DNA of 64,000 nucleotides from Corythucha ciliata (lineage: Eukaryota > Arthropoda > Insecta > Hemiptera > Tingidae). Both the position numbers and the translations under genes were made by a program. Positions 44,001-53,983 of this stretch are shown here, one piece after another (positions within the stretch are counted from its first letter, which is position 1; each line of letters opens with the position of its first letter). The notes beneath the pieces were generated by a model. That model was not told where the DNA came from. It ran no database searches and saw only the letters and a program-made list of their open reading frames with translations. The DNA lies in the NCBI GenBank assembly GCA_038030265.1, contig CM075943.1:45384001-45448000 (forward strand). Reading direction: 5' to 3'.

Positions 44001-47000
44001 AAGAACGAGAAACGCGAAGATATTTGCAATTAAAAATAGGTGTATTAGGCTACATAGGTACACATTAATTAAAATATGTACGTTTCCATTAATCAGTGGG
44101 CCCGCACCCGGCCATGTCGAGTCCGCCAAAGTCAGAGCCCTTATTACAGGGTTAAATAATGTCATCTCAAAGAGTTTTTGAAGAAAATTAAAGTTTAATT
44201 ATTGTTTCCTGACACCCTTCTTTTCCAAAGGCTATAAATAGGAAGAGGACAACTATGTGCATTATGCACGCCCAAGTGCATTTGCCCCTCCCCCCAATTT
44301 TTTAAAATTCTGAACCAATCTGTGGGCATGTAGAATAAAAACGTCGGCAAATCAAAGTTTTCTGCCACATGTACTCTTTTTTCTTCTCTAACGAAAACAG
44401 AGACCTGTTAGCTCCGCCCTTCTGCAACTCTGCGGGAATAAGCCAGAAATTTTTGAGAGTAAGTGGAAAACAATTGAAAAAGGGGGGACGAGAGTTTCGG
44501 CTAGTGCATTCCTGCTAGAAAATACATAAAGTGCTTCAGTAGAAAATTACTGAATTGCTCTAACTGGCTTTTCCTGTTGACGGCCAGGATCCACTTCACC
44601 CGGTCTCTCTTTTTCGTAAGATTTATTGGGAAAACCGTAAATTGTAGGCCTTTATATTTATCAGACGGAATAATTTAACCCACAACACGGCGCTGCACCG
44701 TTTTAATTGAAGGAAAAGCTTGAAAGCGTCCTTTAAACGAAAGTCAGAGCACGTTCTTCGTAGGGATTCAATAGAGGAGAGCGAACTGAAGTTAGAACAA
44801 GTATTGCGCTAGTCTGCCGCTAGTCTGCAGGACTGTCACTTTGCACTTAGCCCATTGACCAGAACGATTTGGGTGACAGAATATGCGCGTGAGCCTGATC
44901 CGACTCGTAACGCATAAAACCGCGAAAACGGCCGTATTCGTTTCAAAACCCCGATGATCAAAATCGTTTGTTTAAATCCATTTTTCTAGTCGTAATATCG
45001 TTTTTTAGCCATATTTTTACTTTTTTTAGCATTTTGTAACATTATTTTTTCAAAAGAACATTGATGGGTTTGGCCAACTTTTCACGTAACCCGACCCATG
45101 ATCAAAATCGTTTGTTTACCTCAATTTTTTGCTGGAATTTTCGTTTTATTAGCCGACATTTTCGTTTGTTTAGCCCCTCAAGCATTCTAAACAACAATGA
45201 AACTTGAGTGCTTCACGCTAACTGACTCATTAACGAAATCGTTTGTTTAGCGGCAAATGTGAACGTAAAATCGTTTGATTACGTTTTTTAGCCATATTTT
45301 TCATTTATTCATCATTTCGTAATATTGTTTTTTTCGAAAAACGTTAATGGGTTTAGCCAACTTTTCACGTAACCCGATGACTAGCGCCATTTCTACTCAT
45401 AATATCCATTGTTTACGTTTGTTTCACCCAAATTTTCGTTTGTGTGTCCTCTCAATATTTTAACAGCAAACAATCTTGGGTGCGGCTAGGTTCAGCCCCC
45501 CCCCCACAACTCATGAACGAAAAATCGTTCGTTTTGCGGCATATCTGGACGTAAAATCGTTTGCTTAGCCACATTTTTCGTTTGTTTAATGTTTCGTGGC
45601 ATTATTTATTTAAAAAAAAAAAAAAAAAAAACAAATAAAACATATCTGTTTGAAAAGTTTGGTTTGACCAACTTTTCACTTAACCCGAACCATGAACGGA
45701 ATCGTTTTTTTTTTTTTTAGCGCCATTTCTAGTCTTAATATCGTTTTTTTACGTTTGTTTCGCCCAAATTTTCATTTGTGTGTCCTCTCAATAAATTTAA
45801 ACACCAAACAACCTTGGGTGCGGCAAGGTTAACGCTCCCCGACTCATGAACGAAAAATCGTTTGTTTAGCGGCAAATCCGGACGTAAAATCGTTTGTTTA
45901 GCGGCAAATCCGGACCTAAAATCGTTTGTTTAGCCACATTTTTCGTTTGTTTATTGTTTCTTGACATTATTTATTTTTAAAAAAAAATTCTGTTTGAAAA
46001 GTTGGGAGTTGACCAACTTTTCACGTAAGCCGACCTATGAACGAAATCGTTTGTTTAGCGCCATTTGTAGTCTTAATATTGTTTGTTTCCGTTTGTTCAG
46101 CCCAAGTTTTCGTTTGTTTGGTCCCCTCAGGCAATTCAAACAGCACACAAACTTGGGTGCGGCCTGGTTGACGCTGGCCGACTCATGAACTGAATCGTTT
46201 GTTTGGCGGCATGTCCGGACGTAAAATCGTTTGTTTAGCCACATTTGTTGTCTTGGCTAATGCACGTGAACGGAATCATTTGCTTAGCCATAGTTTTCGC
46301 TTGTTTAGCATTTACAAACATACCTAATTAAAAAAAAAACACTTCTTAATCGAAAAAAAAATATAGCTCAGCAAACGTAAACAAACGAACAAAAATGGCT
46401 GAACGAATGTAAACAACGATTTTACATCCGTATATGCCGCTGAACAAACGATTTCGTTGATGAGTCAGTTACCGAACCCGTTGATGAGCCGAACCCAAGT
46501 TACTTAATCTCGCTACTTCATCGTTTAAAGTGCTAGAGGGTTTGAACTAACGAACATTTCGGCCAAACAAACGTAAACAAACGATTTTAAGAGTAGAAAT
46601 GACGCTAAACGAATAATTCTTTTCGTTACTTGGCCAAACCCGTTTATACTTTTTTTTTATTATTATTATTTTTTAAGAATCGTGTTTCTAAATGCTAAAC
46701 AAACGATCATGTTGACTAAAAAAAACGTAAACAAACGAATAGGTTCGTTTTCGCGGTTTTATGCGTTATGGGTCGGGTCAGATTCAAATGCATGACGAGG
46801 ATCAACAAATTTTCAGCAGTCCATCCAACTTCAAATGTACTGTTCGGAAATAATTAAATCTCTCGTGAGAACGGAGAGGAATCAACAAGTAATGTGTGAA
46901 GCTGGGCTGCCCGCTGAACTTTTGACTGTGGGCCGTATGGCACTTCAAGAAGAGTCTCATCCGCTCCACCCTCCTCTTCAGTACATGATGGAACGACTTG

Positions 47001-48253
47001 CGACTCAGGCCCTCGAACCCAAAGATTTAAGGTTGGTGTTCTAATTGGTTCTTATAAAATTAATTTTAACTATCCTCCCCCTTTCTCTCTCAATTAGAAA
47101 CTTTTTGAGACTCGGGTCACCCTTGAATTCGCTCTCTCTTCACGAAATACAACAAGGGAAAAAAGGTGGCGGCCCAGTACCGTTAACCCGGGTTAAAACG
47201 CTCGTATCAATGACAACGCCCAGGTCGCAAGGAGCATCGGCGAGTCCACCATTTACTGAGATGGACATGTCCGCCGAAGGATTCGGTTGTCTTTACCTGC
47301 CCAGCGTGGCTCCGCAATCACCCAACGGGCCGTCAGTTGTCAACGTTGCCACTTTGACAACTGCTGCGGACGCGAGTGTTGTTGGTGGAATCGGAGCTGG
47401 TACGAAAATTGGTTACAAACCATCAATTTTTTTGGGGGGTACTAAAGTGATTAATTTTTTTCTCTCTCTTTCTAGGTGATCGCCTATTTCCACCGCAGAC
47501 CGGTCTGAGTTTCTCAACTTGGATCTGCGTTGAACGATTTCCAGACCCTCGAACGGATCCTCACTGCGTCAGGCTGCTGACCCTCGTTCGAACCCTTCAG
47601 CCAGCCAAGGATCAACATTTAGTGTGCCTAGCGATTGTTCTATCGGCTCGCGACAAGGCAATTATAGTTACCACGCAAGAGACTCCTCTTCCGTTGAGTA
47701 AGACAAATGTCAAGTGTTCAAAATGTAATTTATGGTTCTATCATTAATTCGAAAATTTATTCCTAGCTGGCCCTGACTGGGAACCGGACATGGTTTCAGA
47801 CTGGACCGCACGAGTTTGGTGTCCTGATCTCCTGCAGGAAGGCCACTGGCATCACTTGGTGTTCGTGCTAAATCGAGCTGTGCTAAAAAACAGCGCTTTA
47901 TCTATTTATGTTGACGGTCAGCACGTGTTCACTCAAAAAGTACGGTTTGAACCCGTTGAAACCTTGTAAATTCCTCCCTCCTCCTCCTCCTCCTCTCATT
48001 CAAAACTCAATTTGTGTGCCACAGCTGCACTACATTTCGCAAAACCCAGGCGGTGGAGCGGCCAACCTGGCCGTCGCATCGTCCGTCTACGGCTATATTG
48101 GAACACCGCCCATTTGGAGACGCTATTCAAGGCTGTCCTGGAAACAGGGGCCTTGTCATCTTATGGAAGAGGTCCTGAGTCCACATACCATACCCATTAT
48201 GTACCAGCTCGGGCCACACTATCTCGCTAGCTTTCAGTCTCCTCATACGCACG
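38046..48253 (+). CDS. WDFY3: WDFY3/blue cheese homologue, N-terminal part, 20 exons
   Basis: Exons: 38046-38252, 38350-38598, 38667-38819, 38881-39073, 39134-39320, 39379-39545, 39614-39816, 39893-40041, 40101-40219, 40282-40443, 40518-40633, 40698-40937, 41020-41168, 41234-41372, 41432-41584, 46817-47031, 47098-47399, 47476-47697, 47767-47939, 48025-48253. Phases fit throughout (3727 nt, 1242 codons). The product matches the start of WDFY3/ALFY: ALGLMHLKKLF, EIRKRASNQSTEAAS, ITSWCSPYNVQWRKSA, SPLEIVEMF, HTLPQFAEK, RTERNQQVMCEAG and PVPLTRVKTLVSMTTP are all diagnostic. The first ~1080 residues are armadillo-like helices. Exons 18-20 form a concanavalin-A-like fold (GHWHHLVFVLNR, IYVDGQ, YGYIGTPP). 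The PH-BEACH, WD40 and FYVE parts are not in the window. The family scaffolds selective autophagy of aggregates at PI3P membranes. Intron 15 is 5232 bp and full of mobile DNA; the others are 58-97 bp. No frameshift or stop was seen. Confidence 0.95.
42208..42280 (+). tRNA. tRNA-like gene, anticodon GGT (Thr codon ACC)
   Basis: 73 nt folding as a full cloverleaf. The acceptor stem pairs 6 of 7, with a G-G at 1-72 and a T-G at 4-69. The D arm has A14, G18, G19 and A21. The anticodon stem CTGGA/TCCAG is perfect with loop CTGGTAA, the anticodon being at 42241-42243. There is a 5-nt variable loop and a perfect T arm GCGGG-TTCAAAT-CCCGC. Box A (TGGCGCAAATGG) and box B (GGTTCAAATCC) look usable, and a T6 terminator follows at 42283. 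GGT is not a normal cytosolic Thr anticodon in animals, which use AGT, so it may be a tRNA-derived sequence and not a translation tRNA. Confidence 0.6.
42283..42288 (+). terminator. Pol III-type T6 terminator
   Basis: Six T's two bases after the tRNA 3' end, on the non-template strand, as RNA polymerase III needs. The same T6 plus 'ctc..aactc' follows the tRNA-like unit of element 2. Confidence 0.6.
42661..42936. mobile_element. GGCCCGTATTC-type MITE, copy B (interrupted)
   Basis: Left end ggcccatattcatagac, right end ctatggatacgggcc, flanked by TTA at 42658-42660 and 42937-42939. It contains the 136-bp MITE 42686-42821 that copy A (23583-23869) lacks. Confidence 0.8.
42686..42821. mobile_element. 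AGGCCCGTTCAC-type MITE, copy 2, with TTA duplication
   Basis: Ends 'aggcccgttcacaagctc' and its exact complement, with TTA at 42683-42685 and 42822-42824. Copy A of the host MITE reads 'acatttcttaaacttc' at this point with one TTA, the empty site. Confidence 0.85.
43080..43280. other. Possible hAT-like terminus with poly-C runs
   Basis: Ends with 'gctggatccgccactg' (43264-43279) after two poly-C runs (43206 and 43244). This wording matches the right ends of the hAT-like elements at 16334 and 60891. The left end is not defined. Confidence 0.35.
43544..43616 (-). pseudogene. Inverted tRNA-like copy
   Basis: The minus-strand partner of the unit at 43802-43874. T arm, anticodon arm and the right half of the D arm are preserved. 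The 5' acceptor strand does not pair, so only the 3' two thirds are tRNA-like. Followed on the minus strand by T6. Confidence 0.5.
43802..43874 (+). tRNA. tRNA-derived sequence (degenerate anticodon loop)
   Basis: Box A TAGCTCAGTGG and box B GGTTCGAACCC are perfect. The acceptor stem TCTCAGG/CTTGGGA pairs fully with wobbles, the D stem GCTC/GAGC and T stem GTGGG/CCCAC are perfect, and the anticodon stem is CCTGG/CTAGG. The loop CGCGAAA has G in place of the universal T33, and one extra base sits between acceptor and D stem, so a working tRNA is unlikely. A T6 tract follows at 43878. Confidence 0.5.
43976..44894. other. Unassigned intron DNA
   Basis: Within intron 15 of the WDFY3-like gene. 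No repeat or RNA feature recognised. Confidence 0.35.
44895..46781. mobile_element. Terminal-inverted-repeat element with ~330-bp tandem units
   Basis: Ends ctgatccgactcgtaacgc and the near complement gcgttatgggtcgggtcag pair over about 36 bp, including 'ataaaaccgcgaaaac'. Inside, tandem units of about 290-340 bp recur. Their landmarks 'catgaacgaaatcgtttgtt' start near 45223, 45509, 45841 and 46180, and each carries 'gccaacttttcacgtaa'. From about 46370 the same motifs run in the opposite direction. It ends 35 bp before exon 16 of the WDFY3-like gene. No ORF. Confidence 0.65.
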
Positions 48254-48440
48254 GTAAGTGTGGAGCATTTTCACCTTTTTTTGGTACGTTTAAAATTCCT
48301 ATCAAGAAAAATGGGGTCCGCGTATTTACTATCGCGGCCTAAATTTCATTTAAAATTTATTGATATCATTCGAACTTATGAGGTTTGAGTGGATTGTCCC
48401 TTAAATGAAATGCACTTTACCCGGCAGGCTGCTGTCGGAA
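48254..48440 (+). other. Start of the long intron after exon 20
   Basis: Donor site gtaagt at 48254. No further WDFY3-like exon could be found up to the window end, so this intron is longer than 15.7 kb or the gene is interrupted here. Confidence 0.5.
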
Positions 48441-48658
48441 CTTACTTATATCTCAACGGAATATTACTGTAAGTGTAAACCCTTACGCATCGTTGGAAAG
48501 CTTACAAAATGAGGAAGTTTTTCCACTGATTTCAAAGTTTTTCTTCCCTATTGGCGAAGAGGTGGAAATCACGTCAGAAAAATGTGTGGTACGAAGGTAA
48601 TTTTCGCCCAAAAGTGGACACATGTTAAAAGAAATTTTGTGCTTTTTTCCAATGAGCA
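48441..48658. repeat. Left long direct repeat of LINE 48659-51756
   Basis: Shares 'ttacttatatctcaacgg', 'ttggaaagcttacaaaat' and 'cccaaaagtggacacat' with 51757-51990. The similarity stops exactly at the poly-A junction of the LINE. Confidence 0.65.
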
Positions 48659-51600
48659 GATTTTTTTTTTTTTTTAAATTAAACGAGAAGGGAAGCCCAG
48701 AAGAAACTATCTCCTGCCAAACTCGACCTATAAGATCTATTGTGATATCCCCTCAGGTTGCGCTGCCAAGAAAGACGCTAGTTTTCAAGCGTCCTCCACC
48801 CTCACTCCTTAACAAAGTTGAGGATATTCCTCGTAGCCATCCTGGAGATGTCTTCCGGTTGAAGCACATCATTTCCAAGATGGTGAAAGCTTAACTGCCC
48901 CAGAGCCTCGCACTCACACAGTACGTGCTCTGCTGTTTCCACGGGCAAAATCTGCAAATTTCCGTGTCAGACTTCTCCATTAGTCTGAGTGTATATAGAA
49001 GGGCACAATGTCCCGTTTAGCAGTCCCTCCAAGATCCTAAGGTCTCCTCGGCTCAGAGAGATCAGGCCCTTCTCCGATCGTACCTTTGGAGTGACAAAGA
49101 GCTTGGCCTACCTGAGACCTGGTTGTCTAACCCAGTGTTCACGATGCATCCCGTCCAACCACGCCTGCACCTGCCTCTTCGTGAAGGACTTCGTGACCCC
49201 GAGACTTGGCTCCGGGCCCACGTAAGGCATCTCTGATCCTCTCTTCGCGAGTTGATCAGCCATTTCATTCCCCTCAAACCCCTTGTGACCCGGCACCCAC
49301 ATTAAAGTAAGGCTGTTCGCCTTTGCCACAGGCCTGAGGGCTTCAAGACATCCCCAAACTACACTAGAGCCTAGAGCTTTAAGAGCCGCCTGGCTGTCAG
49401 ACAGGATGAAGATCTTCGCTTTCCGAAGACTCTCTCACTAATCTTCCGTGCACAGGCTTCTATAGCATAGATCTCCACCTGAAAGATGGTGGCGATCGCC
49501 CCAAGGGACTCCCAATGCTGAAGCCTGGGGCCAAAGACCCCAATGCCAGCACCCCCATCCTTCACAGATCCATCAGTATACCATACTTGCGTGCTGGGCT
49601 TAAACCTCGGCAAACCCTTATCCCAAAGGTCGCGGTTGCCTATATCGACCTTACAGGGGTTTTCAAAATCCATCCTCACATGCATGAGATCCGTAACGAC
49701 GTCAGCCGCCTCACTACATGCAACTTCCTCCAGAACACGCAAGTGCCCAACCTGGACACCCCGCTTCACGTGCTCCGCCCGCAGCAATCTCACCGCCGCC
49801 ATATATGCGGTCGCCTGCACATGAAAGTGCAGGGGGGGGGCATGTCCAGTAACACCTCTATGGCCGCCGTCGGGCACGAGTGCATAGCACCCGTTACTTC
49901 AAGACAGGCCTGGCGCTACAACTTACTCAGCAAGGCCTGGACTGTCCCTTGTTTCGTTCTCTGCCACCACAGGAGTGAGCCGTAGGTGACGATAGGCTTA
50001 ACAACGGCTGTGTACAGCCACAACACCATTTTTGGCTTTGGACCCCATGTTTTGCCAAACATTTTTCGACCAGCCCACATTGCGAACCTGGCCTTATTCT
50101 GCACCCTCTTGATATGCGAGGTCCATTTGAGCCCCTGATCCAGCGTAACTCCAAGTTACTTGACTTCTTTTCCTACTTTCAATACTTCTCCATTTAGTCG
50201 AACTACCTTTAATGCCAGCTTCCTCCGCCTGGTAAACGCAGCAAGGGTGGTCTTCTCAGGATTAACCCTGAGACTATGCCTGCTGCGCCATCGCTGCACT
50301 ATGTTAAGGGCACCCTGCATCCTATTGGATATGGTATCATCAAATTTGCCCCTAACTAGAATCGCAAGGTCATCCGCGTAACCAACTAACTCATAACCCT
50401 GCTCCTTTATGATAGCGAGAAGCTCGTCCACCACGAGCAACCAGAGCAAAGGAGAGAGCACACCCCCCCTGAGGACATCCCCTTGAGGGCAACACGGAAA
50501 CAGTCTCCCCTCCCAGCTCCGTAGTCAAGACGCGGCATTCCAGCACCCCCTTGATCCATTTCACTGAAAATGGATCAACACCTCTGCTCCTTACTGCGTG
50601 CCGGGCTTCAACCTCGGCAAACCCTTGCCGATAGGTGGTGTTATCAAAAGCACCACCTATGTCCAGGAAGCAGCCCAGCGCAGTTTCTTTCGTCTCCAGA
50701 GATTTTTCAACCTTACCCACCAGTTCGTTTAGGGCGGTCTCAGTGGACTTGCCCGCCTGGTAGGCATGCTGCCCCCTCTGGATTGGTTTAGTTTCAAGGC
50801 AACCGTCCTTGATATCCAGGTCAATTACCTTTTCCATTGTTTTAAGGAGGAAGGACGTGAGGCTTATGGGTCGGTACGCCTTTGCCTGGGTCGAGGAGTT
50901 TGCTCCCGACTTAGGAATGAACACAACCCTGACCACCCTCGGTTTATACGATAATGCATAGCTCGCCCTAAATATCCTTCTGAGGCGTGGCTCCAGGACC
51001 TCCAGGCCACGCTGTAGCATGACCGGGAATATCCCGTCCGGCCCAGGGGATTTATAGGGCTTAAATGAGCCGATAGCCCATTTAATTTTCGCAGGCGTAA
51101 ACAATTTCTCCGATGCGCTCCAAATTGCATTTGTTGGCCGGCAGTCAGCCACCACTTCGCCCTGAACATCTGAGGCCTCTGCATCCCTGGAATCAGGGAA
51201 ATGACTACGCAGGAGGACCTCCAGGGTCTCTTTAGCGCTCTCGGTATACGCCCCATCTGCCTTTTTGATTCTAGACAAATTTGGCCCGGGCTCTCTTTGG
51301 ACAGGACCCTCTGCAGTCTGCCCATAACGGGTACATCCTCCATCCCCTCACATAAAATCCTCCACGTGGCTCGCTTTGCTTTTCTAAGGGCCTTGTTATA
51401 CTCCGTGAGGGAACGCCTATAAGCCTTCCACGCCCCACGTGATCTGGCCCTATTGTAAAGCCTCCTCGTTTCTCTTCCGAGCGTCTCCAGCTCATTGTTC
51501 CACCAAGGGACTTCCCTGTTCCCCTTCTTCTCCTTAACAGGACAGCTTTCCTCGTACGCACTGAGGACCGCTGAATTGATCGCCTCCACCGCCCTATCCA

Positions 51601-51756
51601 GGTCGGCTTGGCACTGAATGTCAAGGTCCATCTCAGACAATTCCTGTTGAAGATGTCCTTTAAATACCTCCCAGTCCGCGTTCTTGGGATTCCGATAAGC
51701 TGTACTTCTGACCCTAGGAAACTCGACCTCAAACGAGTGGGTTTTTTCAAGTTTTT
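48659..51756 (-). mobile_element. Decayed 5'-truncated LOA-like LINE
   Basis: Minus-strand retrotransposon with its poly-A tail at 48659-48673 (poly-T on the + strand). The 5' end is truncated just after the endonuclease. It is broken by several frameshifts and stops, and is bordered by long direct repeats (48441-48658 and 51757-51990). Confidence 0.8.
48900..51745 (-). pseudogene. LOA-like ORF2 remains: RT, RNase H, finger
   Basis: Read on the minus strand from 51745 down. A post-endonuclease linker (NPKNADWEVFKGHL, VPWWNNEL) is followed, after a frameshift near 51280, by reverse transcriptase: KSPGPDGIFP, KAYRPISLTSF, GCFLDIGGAFD, and SRGCPQGG joined by another shift near 50460 to LSPLLWLLVVDELL and YADD. 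A thumb and connection follow (YLGVTLDQGLKW). RNase H shows VWYTDGSVKDGG, FQVEIYAIEA, MWVPGHKGFEGNEMADQLAKRG. The C-terminal finger near 48910-48990 is disrupted by a stop. The PQGG-LSPLLW signature with RNase H is typical of the LOA clade. It cannot make an active enzyme. Confidence 0.85.
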
Positions 51757-51990
51757 TACTTATATCTCAACGGAATATTACTGTAAGTGTAAACCCTTAC
51801 ACATCGTTGGAAAGCTTACAAAATAAAAAAGTTTTTCCACTGATTTCAAAGTTTGGAAAAATGTGTGGAAATGTGAGTCACCAGTTTCTTTGGTAAATCG
51901 GCTGCTCTCAATTATGGTACGAAGGTAATTTTCACCCAAAAGTGGACACATTTTAAAAGAAATTTTGTGCTCTTTTCCAAAGAGCTGAAT
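51757..51990. repeat. Right long direct repeat of LINE 48659-51756
   Basis: Begins exactly at the truncated 5' end of the LINE and matches 48441-48658, with two internal insertion-deletion differences. The match ends near 'ccaaagagctga', where the left copy meets the poly-A tail. Confidence 0.65.
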
Positions 51991-52550
51991 AGTTTTAGGC
52001 TAGTACCATTTTATGAGCTTATGACAAGCATTTAAAAGTGGGGAATTCATGACAAAATCATAAAATGAGTGATATTATTTCGGAAACAAAGTGGAATTTC
52101 CAAAAACGAAATAGTCATTTCGATGAAAAATGATGTGCCCCATAACTGGTTTTCTTCTGTCCGGCTAATTCATGAACACCCTGTATATACGAGAATAAAT
52201 TATGACCATCGCTGTTGAGCGGGTTTCTCGGTCAAAAAATTGCCTTTTCGACCGTGAATCCGTGAAACTGATTGAAACCTGAACGGTTTATCTCAAACAT
52301 GCTGTCAATTTCACCTCTTCAGGTTTTTCTTAATGGTTGAACCTCGAGTTCATTCAGTGGTCAAACAAACGATGTCAATAAGCAACTAACGCCCTTAGTG
52401 CTCTGCTAGCGGTGGCAAGAGTCAAAATTCGTTGGATGAAATAACTACGAAATAATTGTAAGTTTCGGGGCTAAATACCCGTAAAATGCAAGTTTTGGGA
52501 CAAGAGTCGCGAAACTGCCGCAAAGTCACATGTGATCGATGCGGGCCTTA
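51991..52550. other. Unassigned spacer
   Basis: AT-rich, no gene. Contains a few 'gctaaatacccgtaaaatgcaag' type repeats (52440-52545) related to those at 53200-53340 and 60900-61020. Confidence 0.3.
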
Positions 52551-53163
52551 AGCTTTGGTTTCCTAGAAAAGCGGTGCCCTAATATTAAGCCGGATACACA
52601 CATGCGGTACTTGCCAAGTAACTTGCAAATATTCAATTAATTTCTAGCAATTGCCTAAAAACCAACCAGCTGAGAATTTCAGAAATGTGTTGCTCGTTAT
52701 TTGGCAAGTACCGCATGTGTGTATCCGGCTTTACAGTAGAAAATTTCCCTTTTAAATCAAGCCATAGTTGCCTAGATAGCGGTAAACAGAAAGCGGCACC
52801 GCTTACATCGCTACGGTGGTGATGAACGTTTTTTTCCTCAAAGTTCGTAGTTCCAACTATTTGGTAGTATTTTCTTTTAACAACAGAATAGAGTCGTTTT
52901 CTGACAGTATATTATTCACGATTTCGTCACCGTCCAGCGTCCACGTAGTTTTCACGCTCATTGTAAACAAAAAACGTCCACCGTCACCGTCAAAAACCGT
53001 TGATGAACAGTTCATCACCGTCACGAACGACCGTCTCATTCGGAGCGGTGCCGCTGTCATGTTGACCGAACTTTACTCTCTAGGCAACTACTGGCGTGAT
53101 TTAAAAGGTTTTTTTTTTTTTCACTGCTATATTACGGCACCGCTTTTCTAGGAAACCAAGGCT
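52551..53163. mobile_element. Foldback MITE with TTA duplication, itself interrupted
   Basis: Left end agctttggtttcctagaaaa and right end complement ...ttttctaggaaaccaaggct, flanked by TTA at 52548-52550 and 53164-53166. Inner arms pair again ('agttgcctagatagcgg' with 'ctctaggcaacta'). A second MITE, 52588-52730, is inserted near its left end. Confidence 0.8.
52588..52730. mobile_element. AGCCGGATACAC-type MITE with TTA duplication
   Basis: 143 bp with perfect inverted ends 'agccggatacacacatgcgg' and complement, with TTA on both sides (52585-52587, 52731-52733). Nested in the foldback MITE 52551-53163. Confidence 0.85.
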
Positions 53164-53350
53164 TTAGCGGATATAAGTCATTCAGTAAACAAAGGCTGAC
53201 AACATTGGAGCCAAGTTGCCGCGAAATCGCTACACTCGGAGATGAAAATCTGAAAAATTGGAAGTTTCGAGCCTAAACATCATGAAAATATCACGTTTCT
53301 GGTCTTTACTTTCGTAAAATGGCAAGTTCTGGGCCCCTTCCTTTTAGTGC

Positions 53351-53855
53351 ATTTCATTCTGAAAATGCACTATTGGTCTCGTCGTGATGGTGGCAAACAT
53401 GGGTCATGTCATGTTTTTTTCATGATTCAGAACCTCTAGAACACGAATTCAGTGGTCTCAGGAATTCATATATAAATAGCTCTATATATTTCTTTATATA
53501 TATATTGGTTTATTTATAATATTATGGCCGTTTTCTTGTTAGCACGATAACTCTCGAAGAAATTAATTTAGCGGGACGCGCTTTGGCACAAAAATCAGTA
53601 GTCATAAGACCCTGGTCGGTACTGCATTTGGGCCCAATCGATCGTGGTGGAGGGGGGAAAGTAGGGCTAGAAATGGTCAAAAAATCACCAGTTGATTCCA
53701 GAAGCATTATATTCGGTACGATGATTTCATTTTGAAGTAGCCTTTGATTCCCATTAAGTTCAGCTTAAACAAACCCGGCAGCAAGCAGTACGAGGGAGAG
53801 TCAAACATTGACGAAACAAATCATGGTCTCAACATTACTACTTCTGGGACGGCTT
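53351..53855. repeat. Left long direct repeat of LINE 53856-58362
   Basis: Starts 'cattctgaaaatgcacta' and ends 'ctacttctgggacgg' at the poly-A junction. It matches 58363-58714 at about 95 percent by eye, but holds an extra ~125 bp between 'gattccagaa' and 'tcaacattactac'. Confidence 0.7.
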
Positions 53856-53983
53856 TTTTTATTTTTTTTTATTTTTTTTTTATTTTTTTTTTTTGAGGGC
53901 TCGGGCGGTCTCCCGACTCCGAAGGTGCCAAAAGCCTTTCGGCCCATACACCATACCCACTTGGGGCCCGGACTCGGGAGAGC

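Noticed and set aside
45961..46188. Open frame within the tandem-unit element
   Set aside because: Encoded by the 330-bp repeat units and not conserved between them.
48622..48894. Possible additional WDFY3-like exon after exon 20
   Set aside because: The sequence is the LINE tail region; no match to the conserved protein and no proper acceptor.
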